A DNA stretch of 64,000 bases, taken from assembly GCA_030278955.1 (NCBI GenBank), contig JAOANR010000006.1, forward strand, positions 6,967,915 through 7,031,914, in the 5' to 3' direction. Source of the stretch: Hygrophila difformis (lineage: Eukaryota; Streptophyta; Magnoliopsida; Lamiales; Acanthaceae). The position numbers were made by a program, and so were the translations under genes. This document shows, in pieces, positions 12,134-24,962 of the stretch (its first letter is position 1; every line of letters starts with the position of its first letter). The notes beneath the pieces were generated by a model. It made no database searches. It saw only the letters and a list, made by a program, of their open reading frames with translations, and was not told where the DNA came from.

Positions 12134-13274
12134 GCTCACACTTGTTCCCATCATTGGTCTTTCCTAGAAGAATATCGGTGTCTCAAATCAAGTTTGCACA
12201 CCCTTCTACATGAATGTTTATCACTACATTATTATTATTATTATACTCTCATGATTTGGATCAGTTGTGTCTGAAAGTCAAAATTTCTGCGAGGTGTATG
12301 CGTTCTACTGCACTCATGTTAGCCATCCATCACATTATTGTCTTGTTGGCGTGCCACTGTAATATCCCTTTCGATTTCTGGATCTTGGTTTAGGGAGTAT
12401 CTGTTTTCTAAGTTGAGTCCTTTTAGTTTGTGTTGGTAGGTGTTGGAACTTCAATACTACTGTGTTAATTATGTTATTGTAATGTAGTTTTAATTTTTGG
12501 TTTTGGTCGGAGTCAGTTGGGCTTTGTTTGTACTTGGCCGTATGCGCCTCTGTTGAGGACATTGTACTATTTGCCTGATGCATCATGCATGGATGGCTCT
12601 TCTTGAGGTTGGAGCAATGTAAACTCAAACTGGATTGGAATGAGTTAACGCATCACATTGTAATAGAATTTGATTTGATGACCTTTATTAAACTCAATTC
12701 CAGTGTGCGTGCTTTCACTATTACTCCATCCATTCAAAGAAAACACTCGTACATGAGACCAAATACCATCCAACATCTACTCATTTACCTATCCATCTCT
12801 CTATAGATTTCAAATTTTTTAAAAAAGGTCAACTGAATTATCCATGTCCCATACGTTTTTCTTACAAGTTCTTTTTACCCAAAAAAAAATCACTAAAAGT
12901 CCAAATTCAATGTCTCTTTGTTAATTAAAAACATACTACTACTTTACATTTTAAGGGATGTATTATCAGTAGTATTTTGACATAAATAAAAGTCCGACTT
13001 TTAATTGAATTATTACACGATTGCTATTTGAATGATAATCATACACATTCTCAACGATCACGACACGAACATTAGATGCTTAAGTTGGGCGAAACTGCAC
13101 TAGGCTGAAGTTTCTTAATAGTCCACAAAAATGTCTTACAGAATACAAATATGCTTATAAAATCAGTCCAAAATATATGGCCTTTCGCTCTTTGTTTGTT
13201 TTTTTATTTTTATTTTTATTTTTTTTTTATTTTTTAAGTTTTCTTGTCCAAGAATAACCTTTCAAGTACGAATG
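12134..13274. other. 3' flank of bHLH gene and spacer
   Basis: About 400 bases of likely 3' UTR, then spacer. A short (TTA)n run lies at 12230-12243. From 12720 a weak MITE-like left end (TTACTCCATCC) appears, but no convincing partner end. Confidence 0.4.
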
Positions 13275-13528
13275 TACGCCCTTCGTTTTCTAAAAATTAA
13301 AACGGACCCACATTGCAATATACATTTTAAACCATTAATAACTCAAGTTCGGTACAAGTAAAAATTCTAAAAGTTATATATTTAAAAATTACTCGACGAG
13401 ACGAATATAACAAGATCCAACTTGATTATATTTTAACTTGTATAACTATGATAAAAATTTAAGTAAAAGTGTGTGTAAATAGTTCCCAATTTCCAAATGT
13501 TACAATATTTAAAAAAACGGAGGGAGTA
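13275..13528. mobile_element. Stowaway-like MITE 3
   Basis: TA-bounded, about 254 bp. The right end ACGGAGGGAGTA is intact and the left end TACGCCCTTCGTTT is worn. The interior (AACAAGATCCAACTTGATTA) matches the family core. Confidence 0.7.
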
Positions 13529-13611
13529 CTTAATAGGCTTTTGATTATTTGTATTTTGAATCGCAATTTCTTTAGTAGAATAAATATTCAGTGAAATTGG
13601 TGCAAAATAAG

Positions 13612-13874
13612 TATTCATTCCGTCTCATTTAACTTGTCTTGTTTGATTTTTGCACACTATCCAATGTACTTTTTCAATTGTTAATATTTCAAAATATATA
13701 CAATGAAAAATTATGTAAATTATATATTTTAAAACTACATGATAATACCATACTAACAAGACCCAACTCGACTATTTTTTTCAAATATATCATTGAAATA
13801 AAATTGAGTTAAAGCTGAACAATGAACAATGTTAAAGAGTCAAACAAGACACAATAGATGGGACAGAGGGAGTA
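13612..13874. mobile_element. Stowaway-like MITE 4
   Basis: TA-bounded, 263 bp, ends TATTCATTCCGTCTC and GGGACAGAGGGAGTA. The core ACAAGACCCAACTCGACTA is shared with copies 5 and 9. Confidence 0.7.
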
Positions 13875-14495
13875 ATTTTGTATGGTGTACTTTTTTTTTT
13901 TCAGTAATTATGTTTATGGATTAGATCCAAAATATACCAAACTTGGGCAAGTACATCACCACTCACCAGGCCTTGACAAAATCATTCCAGTACCAGATAT
14001 AATTCCTACATTCTGACAGAAATACCAAACGAGAAACACACTCAAAATATCCAAGATTTATCCAAAGCTTTGCAAAAACTGTAAATCCTCAATCAGAGTC
14101 ATCATTTCATACAATACAACAGCTTGATTTTTCTTCCATTTATCACTGATCATGGATGATATCAGCAAAAGAAATTCGTTTAAGCTCAATCCTGTGTTGT
14201 TTGGAACAGGCCAGCTACAAAAATCTTCAAGATCCAACACAACTCAATAGCCCCAATGTGTCGAAAAGTATGGATATACATACAAGCAAAACATTTAACA
14301 TCTGCTCATGATCCTCGCGATAAGTCAGTTGATTAAGTTCCTAAGCAATATATAGGCAGATATCCAACGACTATTTAGTTGAATAATTGTATTACCAACT
14401 TGTTTAATTGTATATATGTGTTGATGAATATTGAATATTTAAACCATGCAAGAGAATTAAAGTACTACCAACTGAGTCTGTACGAGAATAAATAC
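13875..14495. other. Spacer between MITEs
   Basis: No gene is recognisable. The minus-strand frame at 14058-14240 (60 codons) has no known domain. Confidence 0.35.
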
Positions 14496-14753
14496 TACTC
14501 CCTCCTTCCCACAATAATGTTCTCATTTCATTTCTGCACACAATCTAATGCACTTTTTAAATTGTTAATATCTCAAAATATATTCAAATAGAAATTATGT
14601 AAAATATATATTCTAAAACTATACGATTAGACTAACAAGACCAAACTCGACTATTTTTTTCAAATATATAATTACAATAATATCGAGTCAAAGTTGAACA
14701 ATGAACAGTGTCAAAAAGTCAAATGGGAACATTATTGTGGGACGGATGGAGTA
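14496..14753. mobile_element. Stowaway-like MITE 5 with long TIRs
   Basis: TA-bounded, 258 bp. The left arm CTCCCTCCTTCCCACAATAA pairs with the right arm (TTATTGTGGGACGGATGGAG) for about 25 positions with few mismatches, so it is one of the youngest-looking copies here. Confidence 0.8.
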
Positions 14754-15081
14754 TATGTATATATATAGTGTATTATTGATCAACATATAGCTATACCATG
14801 AAGATAGTGCAATACTAAATACGTATACAAATTATATTACACGGTAGGGTTCCAGTAGTGTAGAACTGAAGATGGTTACAATCAATAAAGCATATAAAAA
14901 TATTGCCGAAATGTCTGGTCAGAAGGAAGAGATCGATGGAAAAATAAAACTAAAAATGTAGTAATAAAACTTTTAGAAGGTAAAAAAAGGAAGATCCAGA
15001 GATCAAGTTAGCTAGATTAAATTCGAAAAGTGGAATATCAATATCATCATTCATCTCTGAATATAATTAATATATGTATAA
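14754..15081. other. 3' flank of WRKY gene
   Basis: Probable 3' UTR of the minus-strand WRKY gene and AT-rich spacer; nothing else seen. Confidence 0.35.
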
Positions 15082-16998
15082 TCAACGCTCCTCCTGTTTG
15101 GGAAACACAGAAGAAGGTGTAGAAATCATGTCCTGCAACAGTCCATAGTCGTCGTCATGACCCAACTGATGACCATGATTTCCTCCCATCATATTCTGCT
15201 GGTGCAAATTGGCGGCAGCACTGTACTCGTTGTGACCGTAGAACTGCTGATGCTGCTCGGGCATCTGAATCAGCATCTCCTGAGACAGTGGGAAGAAGGA
15301 GCTCGGCCCCTGACCGTGATAGGGCAACATTGGCGGGGGCATCAGCATCGTCGTCGCCGCCAACATTCCGGCGACGTTTCCCCGCAGCGTCGCCGGCACG
15401 TGGTGGTTGTGCTGGCCTTCGTATGTCGTGATGACGATGGAAGGGTCCTGGAATGATCTCTCCACACGTTTCTTCACGGGGCATTTCTGTGTCGTGCACC
15501 TGTAATAGCTCCTGCACCATTTTTGTTTGTGATTAATAATTTTGGAATTGATGAGGGTTGACTGTATGTATGTCATCTTTGTCTTGTATCTTAGTATTTT
15601 AGTTTATTTTAAGTGGCAGTGATCCATGTTGACAACTAGTGTTTTCGAATACGTACAATTTCCAGGTTTGACTAGGATTGGATGTTTTAGGAATCAAAAT
15701 CAAAGAAGTTACATTCATAGTTCACACTAGCTAGCTACTTGTTAGCTGCTGCGGTCTGAAACTGCTGCTTGCAGGCATAAGTTCCATCAAATATTACTGC
15801 GGATTGTAAAACATTTGACCAGTGGGTTAATTAATAAGTTCGATCAAATACTAGATACCGAACACAGATAATTAATAAGGGAAAGAGCAACTCCATTTGC
15901 TCCATTTTATGCTACTCCTTTGATAAACAAAAAATGGCTTGGTGTGAAAATTTGGTTAATTGAAATGGATAATTTGAAACAAAGAAGGTTTTTAAATTGT
16001 TCAACTAACGATTTCATGGCTTGTTGCTTAAAAAATATTTTTATTAATTGATAGTACTATATTTGTTTTGGTAATTATTTGTGATCTGAAGGAGTGGATG
16101 GTGTTTTAGTTTTTGAGGGTTTTAGACTGTTAGCATATTACAGGGATGGAAAATGGAGTTTAATTTACTCCAAAAAGAAGTGGTTAATAATTAATTGGAT
16201 GAAAGATATATACAATGAATAATATTGATACATCATGTTCATCACCAACCTGGGATAAGGGCTGTTCTTGACAGCCTTCTGTCCATATTTTCTCCATCTG
16301 TAACCATCTTCTAAATGATCCACCTCACTCTTCGTCATGAACGCAAATCGCGGCTGTTTCTCCTTCTTTTCCGATCCTTTCTTCTTCGATTTACCCCTAT
16401 ATATATATATATGCAATACAGTACTTTTAAATTAAATAATTCTCACTCAGCTAATTAATCGATCGATGATCCATTAGGCCTGGCCGGCGGAGGACCGGCT
16501 AGGGTTGGGCATTTTTTTAACTACTGCAGCTTACTCTTTTTTGGAAGCGTCTTCGCCGTCGTCATCGGCGGTTTCCTTGGGCGGAGCACCTTCTTTCTTA
16601 CCCTTACTGTTTCCGTCACCGGCCTCGGTGGACGAGGACGATATGGAGGAATTGGGCGTAGCAGGAGTGTCGCCCCGTCCTCCTCCGCCGGACGCGGCAG
16701 GCTTGATCGGCGAGATGTCTTTGTCTGCTTCCTTAAGGACGGAGAAATTGAAGGGTTCCGGGGAAGCTGTGAAGGGGTTGTTAGTGTGATCGAGATGAGA
16801 ATGGGATCCTTGTAAGTAATCAATGAAGCTCATGTAAGGAGGATCGAAGATTTGCAGGTGATTATTAGGGTCGTGGATGGATGAATGATGAGCGGAGGAG
16901 GAGTAGGGGAAGGTGGTCGGAGGATTGGGGTTAGGGTTCCGGCGGTGGTCGTCATGATAGGGCTGGTGGTAGTAAAATTCTCTGAAATCTTCAGACAT
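15082..16998 (-). CDS. Group IIc WRKY transcription factor
   Basis: Three exons on the minus strand: 16998-16535, 16396-16250 and 15511-15082. They join in frame to 346 residues from [13 protein letters not shown]. One WRKY domain: [11 protein letters not shown] at about 185-195, then the zinc finger C209-X4-C214-X23-H238-N-H240 in [16 protein letters not shown] and [10 protein letters not shown]. That is the C2H2 pattern of group II, and the intron sits in the conserved place after PYPR. The MSxxxRxFYY start and lone IIc domain resemble the WRKY8/28/71 branch (from memory). It would bind W-boxes (TTGAC) in the nucleus; relatives act in defence, senescence and branching. The N-terminus has a Gly/Ser-rich stretch and a Lys-rich segment ([13 protein letters not shown]) that may be a nuclear signal. 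The C-tail is Gln/Met-rich. Exon 1 is GC-richer than its surroundings. Confidence 0.95.
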
Positions 16999-17981
16999 GA
17001 CCGGAGTTGGAGAATTGAATTGAAGGAGAAGGAAATAATTGTGTGGAATGAAGGTGAGAGTTGGGGGGTTTGAGAAGGAAGAGTTTTAAATTTGGCATAT
17101 GCATGCTGCTGCCTTTATTTATGCATTGACTCGGAGACAGACGGTTTCCCATTTTGCATTTTCAAACTACTAGGGACTATTATTATTTTATTACTATTAC
17201 TATAGGATGTGAATCATCACTACAGACTACAGTCTACATATATAAAAGGTCCGCACTCGACATCTATCGATTATATATATTCATTTCGAAAATCGAAATA
17301 GTAGTAAGCTTGTTTTCTTATATACCATAATAATAAATAACGATATATATACTACTATCTTTTTGCATTGAAATGTTACAATTAATTTAAAAAGGTTTCA
17401 AACAGGAGTATAAACTTAAAATATACAAACAGAATACTTAAAATTGGTTCTTATAGTATAACCATGATGAACCCATGATGATGATGATGATTGATGACTG
17501 AAGAATCGAAAGTCGAAAGCATTATTCATAGCTAATTGGTTGTGGCTGGTGCTTGGGGTCCAGGAGCTGGTGAAATGCGTGCATACATGGGCTCCACTTT
17601 AATAGTACTAATAGACACATTTGAAAAGGGCAGGGCAGGGCAGGGCAAGAAGGCAAGACAATTAGGAAGGCGTGTCCAAGTCTGAACTCTAAAATGTCGG
17701 AGAATCCAGCAATAATAGTCTAAATTGAAAAAGGAAAGTGTACATATATATACTCATGTTATTCCATGTTTGCAGGCTGCTGCAGCTGAGCTCACCTCGC
17801 TAAATATCAATACACGCCTTTTCCTACATCTACTACTTATATAGTACTCCTAAATCCTAATAGCTATGCTAGTTTTCAATCTTGAGGAGTTAAATTACTA
17901 CTAGTTTGAATTGCATATTTGTATTGCAGCGTGCGTGTATGTGGCCTACTTTTACCTTTTTTCCCTTACGTGCATAAGTAG
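16999..17981 (-). promoter_or_regulatory. Upstream region of the WRKY gene
   Basis: Leader and proximal promoter of the minus-strand WRKY. A (GAT)n run lies at 17472-17488. A GGGCA repeat at 17628-17646 gives four GGG runs, a G-quadruplex-capable motif on the plus strand. No coding signal. Confidence 0.4.
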
Positions 17982-18244
17982 TACTTCCTCCGTCTCAATA
18001 TTTTTGTCACGGACCCACCCGACACGTATGCCAATACACGTTTTTAACGGTTAATAACTTAAATTATGTACGATAAAAAATATAAAAATTTGATTGTCTA
18101 AAACTACAAGATTAGACGAATCTAACAAGATCTCAATTGACTATGTTTTTTCTTACATAACTATGATAAAAATTTGAATCAAACTGAAACAGTGAATAGT
18201 GTCAAAAAATCAAACGCAACAATTATACCGAGACGGAGGAAGTA
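17982..18244. mobile_element. Stowaway-like MITE 6
   Basis: TA-bounded, 263 bp, ends TACTTCCTCCGTCTC and GAGACGGAGGAAGTA, a 15-bp perfect inverted pair. The core ATCTAACAAGATCTCAATTG links it to the same family. It lies about 1 kb upstream of the WRKY start. Confidence 0.85.
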
Positions 18245-18720
18245 GTAAGTAATTTGTCAAGAAAGCATTTGTAGGCGGACAAATTATTCACCTTTAATTT
18301 ATTTTTTTTTAAAATTTGCGTTCTAGCTACCTCATTTCGGGTGCCCAATAAAAGTCACATGTTTTTATTACTCCATATATATAATCACTAGTAAGGAGTA
18401 ACATATTGAAATACATAATAAATCAATTTAATTAATACATCAGAAGAAGAATGGTTAGTAGTTGATTAACATGGACAATAATAGTATTAGTAGCTAGCTA
18501 GAATGTTAGTTACGTATGTACTACTAATTATGACCGATGAAGTCACCTTATTAAATCTTATTATTAGTAGAAAGATGATGATGATGATGAAATCATAGTA
18601 AATAATCATCTACTATAATCTATCAGCACTGTCAAAATTTTTGTTGACCATTCTGGGGTGAGGGTAATAATAATAATAATACTAATATACTACTATGAGA
18701 TTGGGAACTCGGGTTTTGGT

Positions 18721-18751
<31 letters not shown>

Positions 18752-18905
18752 TGGGGGTGTGTCGGGGGGCAGGTAGGTGAACAAAAGTCAACGAAGGCTG
18801 TGTGCGTTGTAGGATTGTTAATTTGTAGGTAACGTAGATAAGAGAATGAGAAAGAGAGAGGGGTCTATTTAGCGGTCAAAATTTCAATGAGAGGGAGGGT
18901 CTGAA
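18245..18905. other. Spacer with homopolymer G run
   Basis: Gene-free. It holds (GAT)n at 18576-18590, (TAA)n near 18667 and a run of 29 G at 18723-18751 followed by further G runs. TTGACC at about 18637 and GTCAA motifs near 18788 and 18875 are W-box cores. Confidence 0.5.
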
Positions 18906-18953
18906 CACGTGTCCCCACTGATGCACCGCCATTTTGACCTTGACTGCCACGTG
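18906..18953 (+). promoter_or_regulatory. G-box / W-box cluster
   Basis: CACGTG at 18906-18911 and 18948-18953 bracket TTGACC (18934-18939) and TTGACT (18940-18945). Two G-boxes and two W-boxes within 48 bases is dense for this AT-rich spacer. It could serve the candidate small gene at 19058, or less likely the WRKY gene 1.9 kb away. Confidence 0.5.
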
Positions 18954-19057
18954 TGTTCCCATCTCTGGTTCCCTTAGCTGTACCCGCCTCTAACCGTCAT
19001 TTTCCCTGTCTCCACCTCGACCATCGTTTCCTTTATTCCCTTTTCTATTCATCACCA

Positions 19058-19219
19058 ATGGCAATATACGCCCTTTTTCACTCTCATATTTTTCTTTTCC
19101 TAAGTACGATTATGATTATCGCCGCTTTAATTTGCTCCATTTCAATTTTCATTTCTTTGGTTTCCTCGTGTAAATATCGTTTTACCTATATAATTAATCA
19201 TACACCATTTTTGTCTTAA
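19058..19219 (+). CDS. Candidate small hydrophobic peptide or signal-peptide exon, unknown
   Basis: ATG 19058 in good plant context (ACCAATGGC) opens 53 codons. Residues 8-37 are strongly hydrophobic (HIFLFLSTIMIIAALICSIS). A possible donor (TCCTC then GTGTAAAT) follows that segment, so this may be the first exon of a secreted-protein gene whose other exons I cannot find. It starts 105 bases after the second G-box. No family recognised; the ORF could also be chance in AT-rich DNA. Confidence 0.25.
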   Translation: MAIYALFHSHIFLFLSTIMIIAALICSISIFISLVSSCKYRFTYIINHTPFLS

Positions 19220-20116
19220 ATCATGTATATCTATATGTTAATCATAGGTTTACCGCTTACGGTCTTTTTTTTAAGTTTCGATAACGCATGGGTTTTATGG
19301 TTTCTAATTCAAAAGAAATTGATAATAAATAAATTAGCCATAACCAATATAAATTGGGATACAATATTCCATGAATAATCTCTAATATGGGATCTTCAAC
19401 CAACGTAACACTATTGAAGGAAGATAGAAGTATAACACCAAAACCCTTGCTAATTCCAAACTTCAATTCGTTGTATTATATTGGCGACATAAGCGCGGTT
19501 CTAATAACGACATTATTTATTCAAAAACAGTTAAAAGTTTAAATTTCAAGTTTGAGAAAGTAGCACCGAGTATGTAAGAGGACATGATTTTTTTATCAGC
19601 GAAAATAGAGAAAAACATACTTTTACAATGTTATATTTAGAGTAGGGGGAAAATAACTGAAATAATGAAGTTATTGTTATTATTATTTCAAAACATCCAT
19701 GTTTAAAATAGAATAACAAAGTATTCACTTCAAAATTCAAAATGGAGTGTTTATTACATTGTTGATAAGAATATAAAACTTTGACCAAGAATATAAACAA
19801 ACAAAAAATATAGCTAAAGTTAGGCAAGCGCTTTAGTCCTGTCAAAGGATAATTAAAACAAAATTTAAAAAATGGATGGTGGATTGCAGGATAAGAATTT
19901 GAAACATATGTATATAGTAATATAAAAGACCCATATATATAATGTTAAGGTTTTTGAAATCTTAAATTGAAAAAAAAAATAATAAAAAAAATAATTAAAA
20001 GAAGAAAGTAGACGACTAGTAATAATTATATCAAGTGGCGAGCGTTCTAGCAAATTACAGACCCCATGACAGTAAAACCAAGAATTTACCTTACATTGTG
20101 TCATTGAATTTGAACT
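19220..20116. other. Gene-free AT-rich spacer
   Basis: Several minus-strand open frames here (19257-20104) are AT-driven, without ATG context or conserved motifs. Nothing further seen. Confidence 0.4.
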
Positions 20117-20376
20117 TCGGGTGATGAAACTCGACTCGATACTCGATCAAAACTCGATTTATAAATTATTAAAGTTTAAAAATAAAAAAATAAAAAATAA
20201 AAACTATTAGACACTCGAAGTATATATTTTGCAGCATAATAAGTAAAACTGTCAATTTAAATTCAAATTATATACTCTTATCTACCTAGTTAAATTCGGG
20301 CTAGAACTTTAAATCTTTTTCTATATAAGCTCGAATTATACTGTTCGGGCTCGATACTCGACTCAAAATCACCCTA
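20117..20376. mobile_element. hAT-like MITE, decayed
   Basis: The right end read in reverse gives TAGGGTGATTTTGAGTCGAG; the left end gives TCGGGTGATGAAACTCGACT. Inside, CTCGATACTCGA-type phrases repeat at both ends. The TAGGGTGA ends are hAT-like. No matching 8-bp flanking duplication was found. Confidence 0.5.
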
Positions 20377-21522
20377 GTCGTCTTCCCCATATTCTACTAT
20401 TACAATTCGCAGTGATTCATAAAATTTGATACAGTATATTGATTCTCAGAATGCTGCCCATTAAATCTAGCAGCGTCAGCATCACATTCTTACAATTTCT
20501 TAAATTAGCTGTTCTTCAGCTGTATAAACATTGTCGACAATCGGTTGAAAGAATTATGTTTGGCCACGAGAACTTCATGGCAAATCATCATGAAAAAGAA
20601 GTTAGTTTAGCTGGAGGATTTATTTGTGTGAATATATCATACTGTATTCAAAAATATTTTGGTCAAAAACTGGAAAATCATCATATGTTTAAAAACAAAT
20701 AAATCAATTACATAAAAACAAAATCTTGTCTTATCATCCACCCACCACCCTAGCTTGTAAATAATGAGAAATTCCAAAGGAATCCTATAATTATTCATTA
20801 CATGACTCTACTGTGTTAGATGGACAAATTATGGGTCTCTCCCATTAGTACCAATCTGCTGCTTATTAGTATTATATTGTACTATATCAGGAAGTCCAAA
20901 ATTCTGAAATTTCTTAGTAATATTTAAAATTATACTACTAATATAACCACTTAGATTATCACTTCATTAAAAATATAATGTCGGTATTTTGGGACAAACG
21001 GTATATAGTTGCAGCCTCTTTGGGGACTTTTGTAGGGAACAATTTCGAGGTTAATTCACAAACTGAATTAGGCATACGATACGACTGAAATGTTTAATTA
21101 ATAAAAATAATATTACCAATTAGTGAGTGAGTGAGAATTCAACAAGTGTTATTGTACATGTTGAGTAGTAATAAAAATTAGGCAACAAAATATCCAATGA
21201 TGGATGTTTGCTTGCCAAGTTCGAACAAGTTAGGTAATTAAAAATAAATGTGATAACAAGGCGGCAGCGATGCTTACTACACTTTACTATACACAGTAAT
21301 AGCTTGAGAGATTAACCAGAAATGAAAATGAAGTGTGACTACTGACTGGTAAACTTGCCAAACATGTCCTGAATACTATTTTACTATACAGCTGTGTGCT
21401 CAACAATGACTCAACTCATGTAGTACAATGCAACTGTATTACTTTCAAAGTTCAAGGCCGACACAGCACACCTAATTCTACGCCCTCTGTAGGGGGGGAA
21501 ACAAAAAAAACAAAAAAAAACC
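20377..21522. other. Gene-free spacer
   Basis: No conserved coding sequence. The 87-codon plus-strand frame at 20439 lacks motifs or splice context. Confidence 0.4.

Positions 21523-21584
<62 letters not shown>
21523..21584. repeat. (AAT)n microsatellite
   Basis: About 20 uninterrupted AAT units. The poly-leucine frame on the opposite strand is an artefact of this repeat. Confidence 0.95.
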
Positions 21585-21585
<1 letters not shown>

Positions 21586-24500
21586 GAAAGAAAGAAATTC
21601 TGGCATGAAGGCACCATTCAACTCACCATCATGACAATATGCGTGATATATTACGGGCGCAATTCTGCCAAAATATTTGAAAATTCGTAATTAAATAAGA
21701 AATTCAAATCCAAATATTATAATAAAATCCCCCATTACACTTCATAATTGACATAAAATGTTCCACGTTTTTATATAAATAGTTGGGCTGGTTATAAGGT
21801 AATAAATTTTGGGATCTAATATTGCAATATACAGTGTATAAAATTTTAATAAAGTTCTATACTGACCAATTTGTGTCCTGTTTAATTTATTTATATTTAT
21901 TTCACGAGCCCGTTTATTTATTTGAAGGCAAAGTCCCCTCAATGTGTTCTCCATAATTGGATTGGCCTTGAGGCTTGAATCTTAATTCTTAAATGAAAGC
22001 TAAAAAGGAAGATACTTATCCCTAGCTAAATGTGTAATAGTTTGTTTTTCTTAATGTTATTTTCCACTTATTAAATACTGAAAACAAAAGGTGAATTGGG
22101 GATGATAAGAGAGGAGCACAGGATTGGTGGGAAAAAAAAGAAGAAGAAAGAGGCAAGGTTGAGCAATGAGCATGAACTTACTGACTTAAAGTTGCTTCCT
22201 TTGTATGTGACATAAAGATTTCCAATTGTTATTGCATGTCCTAATCAATTTAGAAGAGGGCAGGTTATTTGTTAGGTTTATGTACCCAAAAAATAAAAGA
22301 ATCTTTAAGACATTGACACATCCATGTCATAACCTATATATCTTTGAATATTAAAATGTCCTATATTATTATTGTTATTATTGAATGTAATTAGATCAAG
22401 ACTTTTGCATACATATTGTCACCTTATTAAATTGATGAGAAAACATCTAAGTCAGCTGGAGACCATTTCAAAGATCCCTACTTTGCAGCCAACAATTGTT
22501 TTCAAATTTCTATATTATTTAATATTTTTTTAATCCCCAAGTCCTCAATTTAAAAGAATTGAAAAACGAAACATATGAGAATTATGTTATTCTTGTGATA
22601 TGAAAAATAAAAAAAAAAATAAAAAATCCACCATTCAACACTTTGTTGAGCAAATTAAACTTCATATGCATTGCTACATAGTGATTATTCCCCAAAAATC
22701 TCAAATTAGAAAGCACAACAACCAACATTCATAATTACCTCATAAAATATTAAAAGGGTATGTATGTGTATATATAGTTAATGATATTTATTTATTTAAA
22801 TTGAAATATATATTTGCACTTTGATTGTAATAAAGATGATAATAATAATAAAATGATAAAAGTCAAGAGGGCCAATCATTGTCTGCGTATTGCCAATTTG
22901 CCATCCACTCCATTTGGAATGTTTGAACCAGTCAATACTTCTTCAATTTCTTTAAAAATATAATTAACTATAATTAATAAATTATTTTTCTCCATCCCTT
23001 TCTACGTTGGATATTCAGTTCCAATCCGAATGTGAAAGATCTACAACTAGTTTTCATGGCATCACCATTCACCAGTACCAATATTCTTGAGCCTTGACCA
23101 TGTGATTGAGGAATGAGGAGGGCAGACCTAGCTAGCTAAGAAGGCATTATTATTATCTATTTATATATATATTATATATATATATATAATATGCATATGG
23201 AACAAAAATTTAAATAAGTATTTTACAAATTCAATCATACTACAATGGTCTACTATTTTAAAAATAAAAATAAGGGTGGTTGACATGGTCATGCCGCAAT
23301 TATCTCCTCCCTTTTCATATTAGTTTCTCATTTTGATTTTATTCTCTATCTCGTCTTCCAATGGTTACCTATAACACTAATATAATGAATTCTTGTTGAT
23401 GAGATGCTCTTTTGACTCCCTTCGCCTTCTTCTTTTCACACTATCGCACACAAAACTGAAATTCATTTGTACTGTACTTATTATAATCACAAACCAGACG
23501 CTGAAATCGAGAGCAAAGCCAATGTATATAGGAAAATAACAATTTCCAGTTTTATATGTTTTTAATACCTATGGAAAATCGAACTACTTTTTTTTTTTTT
23601 AAAAAAAAAGAAAAGAAATAAACACACACACACACAAAGAAAGAAAGATCTTATGGCCCGATTTGATCATAGGCAATGGACACTTCATCATGATATGATG
23701 ATAAGATCAAATGTAAAATAAGGAGTATTTATTTTTTCGATTTACTTAAATAAAGAGTATATAGTACTTAATACGTATTGTGTAATTCCTCGCTCAACAA
23801 AAAATGTATAATTTGTTTGTGGGAGTAATTATGAGTAGAATACTACAAAAGAGCCGATTGGTATAGTAAAAGTGAATGAATGCGAGGTATCAAGTAAGTT
23901 TAAAATACAATTACATTTAAGTTTATAAATATTAGCGATCGAGTTCGATCAAGGATAAAAATTTGTGCTAGTATAACAATTAGCCATGATGTAAAAGAAG
24001 AAAAGAGAAAATAACCATGCTGTTAATTATAATTCCGCATCAATAATAACATACATCAGCTAGAATTTTATATCTTTTATATGATTGAAATTTCTATTAT
24101 AAAACTACTAAAATACAATAACCACACCATCCTTCCCACTTGATGTTTTTTTCAACAGTCAGGATCATGGGAGAGATGCCACTCAGCTTCATCAAACCCT
24201 ACTTTGTATATCAACTTTTGGACATCTTTATTACCTCTTTTTTAAACTTGGGGTGTGTTTGAAAGATTAAGAAAGGTGATAGTGGGATCAGTTGAGTGAC
24301 CAAGGAAAATGCACTCCCAACTTTTTAAGCAAGACCGCAATGGAGCAACATATTATATACACACATATATGATATAATATGACAATAGGCATTGTCAGAT
24401 GTCATTGAAAGTTGAAACAGAAACTTGGGGGTTGAATAATAGAACATAGAATAGTCTATAATAATTGCATGAGAAAAGGAGCATGACTTGACTGGGTCTG

Positions 24501-24962
24501 TCCCAAGTATACACACTAACACACACTTAAGTTGAACCTCTAGAAGCAAGAGTATTATTCTTCCTTCCACTATTGTCAACATTTAAAATGAAACTCATCA
24601 ACATCCATGTACAGATCCAGAATAAGAACCCAAACCCAAATCATAAGATGGACCAGAAAGGATCAGGACTTATGCTCTGAGATGTAATGTGAATCAGAGA
24701 ATTAGGATGGAATAGTGCAAATTAACAGTCAGTATCAGCAAACTTTCATTACATATAACATGACATGCATGCCTGAACCATACCAACATGTATATTATGT
24801 GACCATCTGCTATGTCTGACATGCATGACAGACCGCATAAAGTTTCTGAAGATTACTATGACCTGGTAACTGCAAACTGCAGTTTGACCTAGGCCAGGTG
24901 CTTATCCACAATGAATGTTCTAATGAGCTAATGTATGGACATGTAGAAAGAGGGATGAGTTG
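21585..24962. other. Gene-free AT-rich spacer and 3' flank of dehydratase gene
   Basis: About 3.4 kb with no recognised gene. There are poly-A/T runs near 22608 and 23590, an (AC)n run at about 23622-23635 and an AT palindrome at 23164-23190. The last few hundred bases include the dehydratase 3' UTR. The palindromic phrase CTGCAAACTGCAGTTTG near 24871 is noted without explanation. Confidence 0.4.

Noticed and set aside
12721..12965. Eleventh Stowaway element
   Set aside because: Left end TTACTCCATCC is present, but no convincing complementary right end.
21411..21617. Poly-leucine frame
   Set aside because: Product of the AAT microsatellite.
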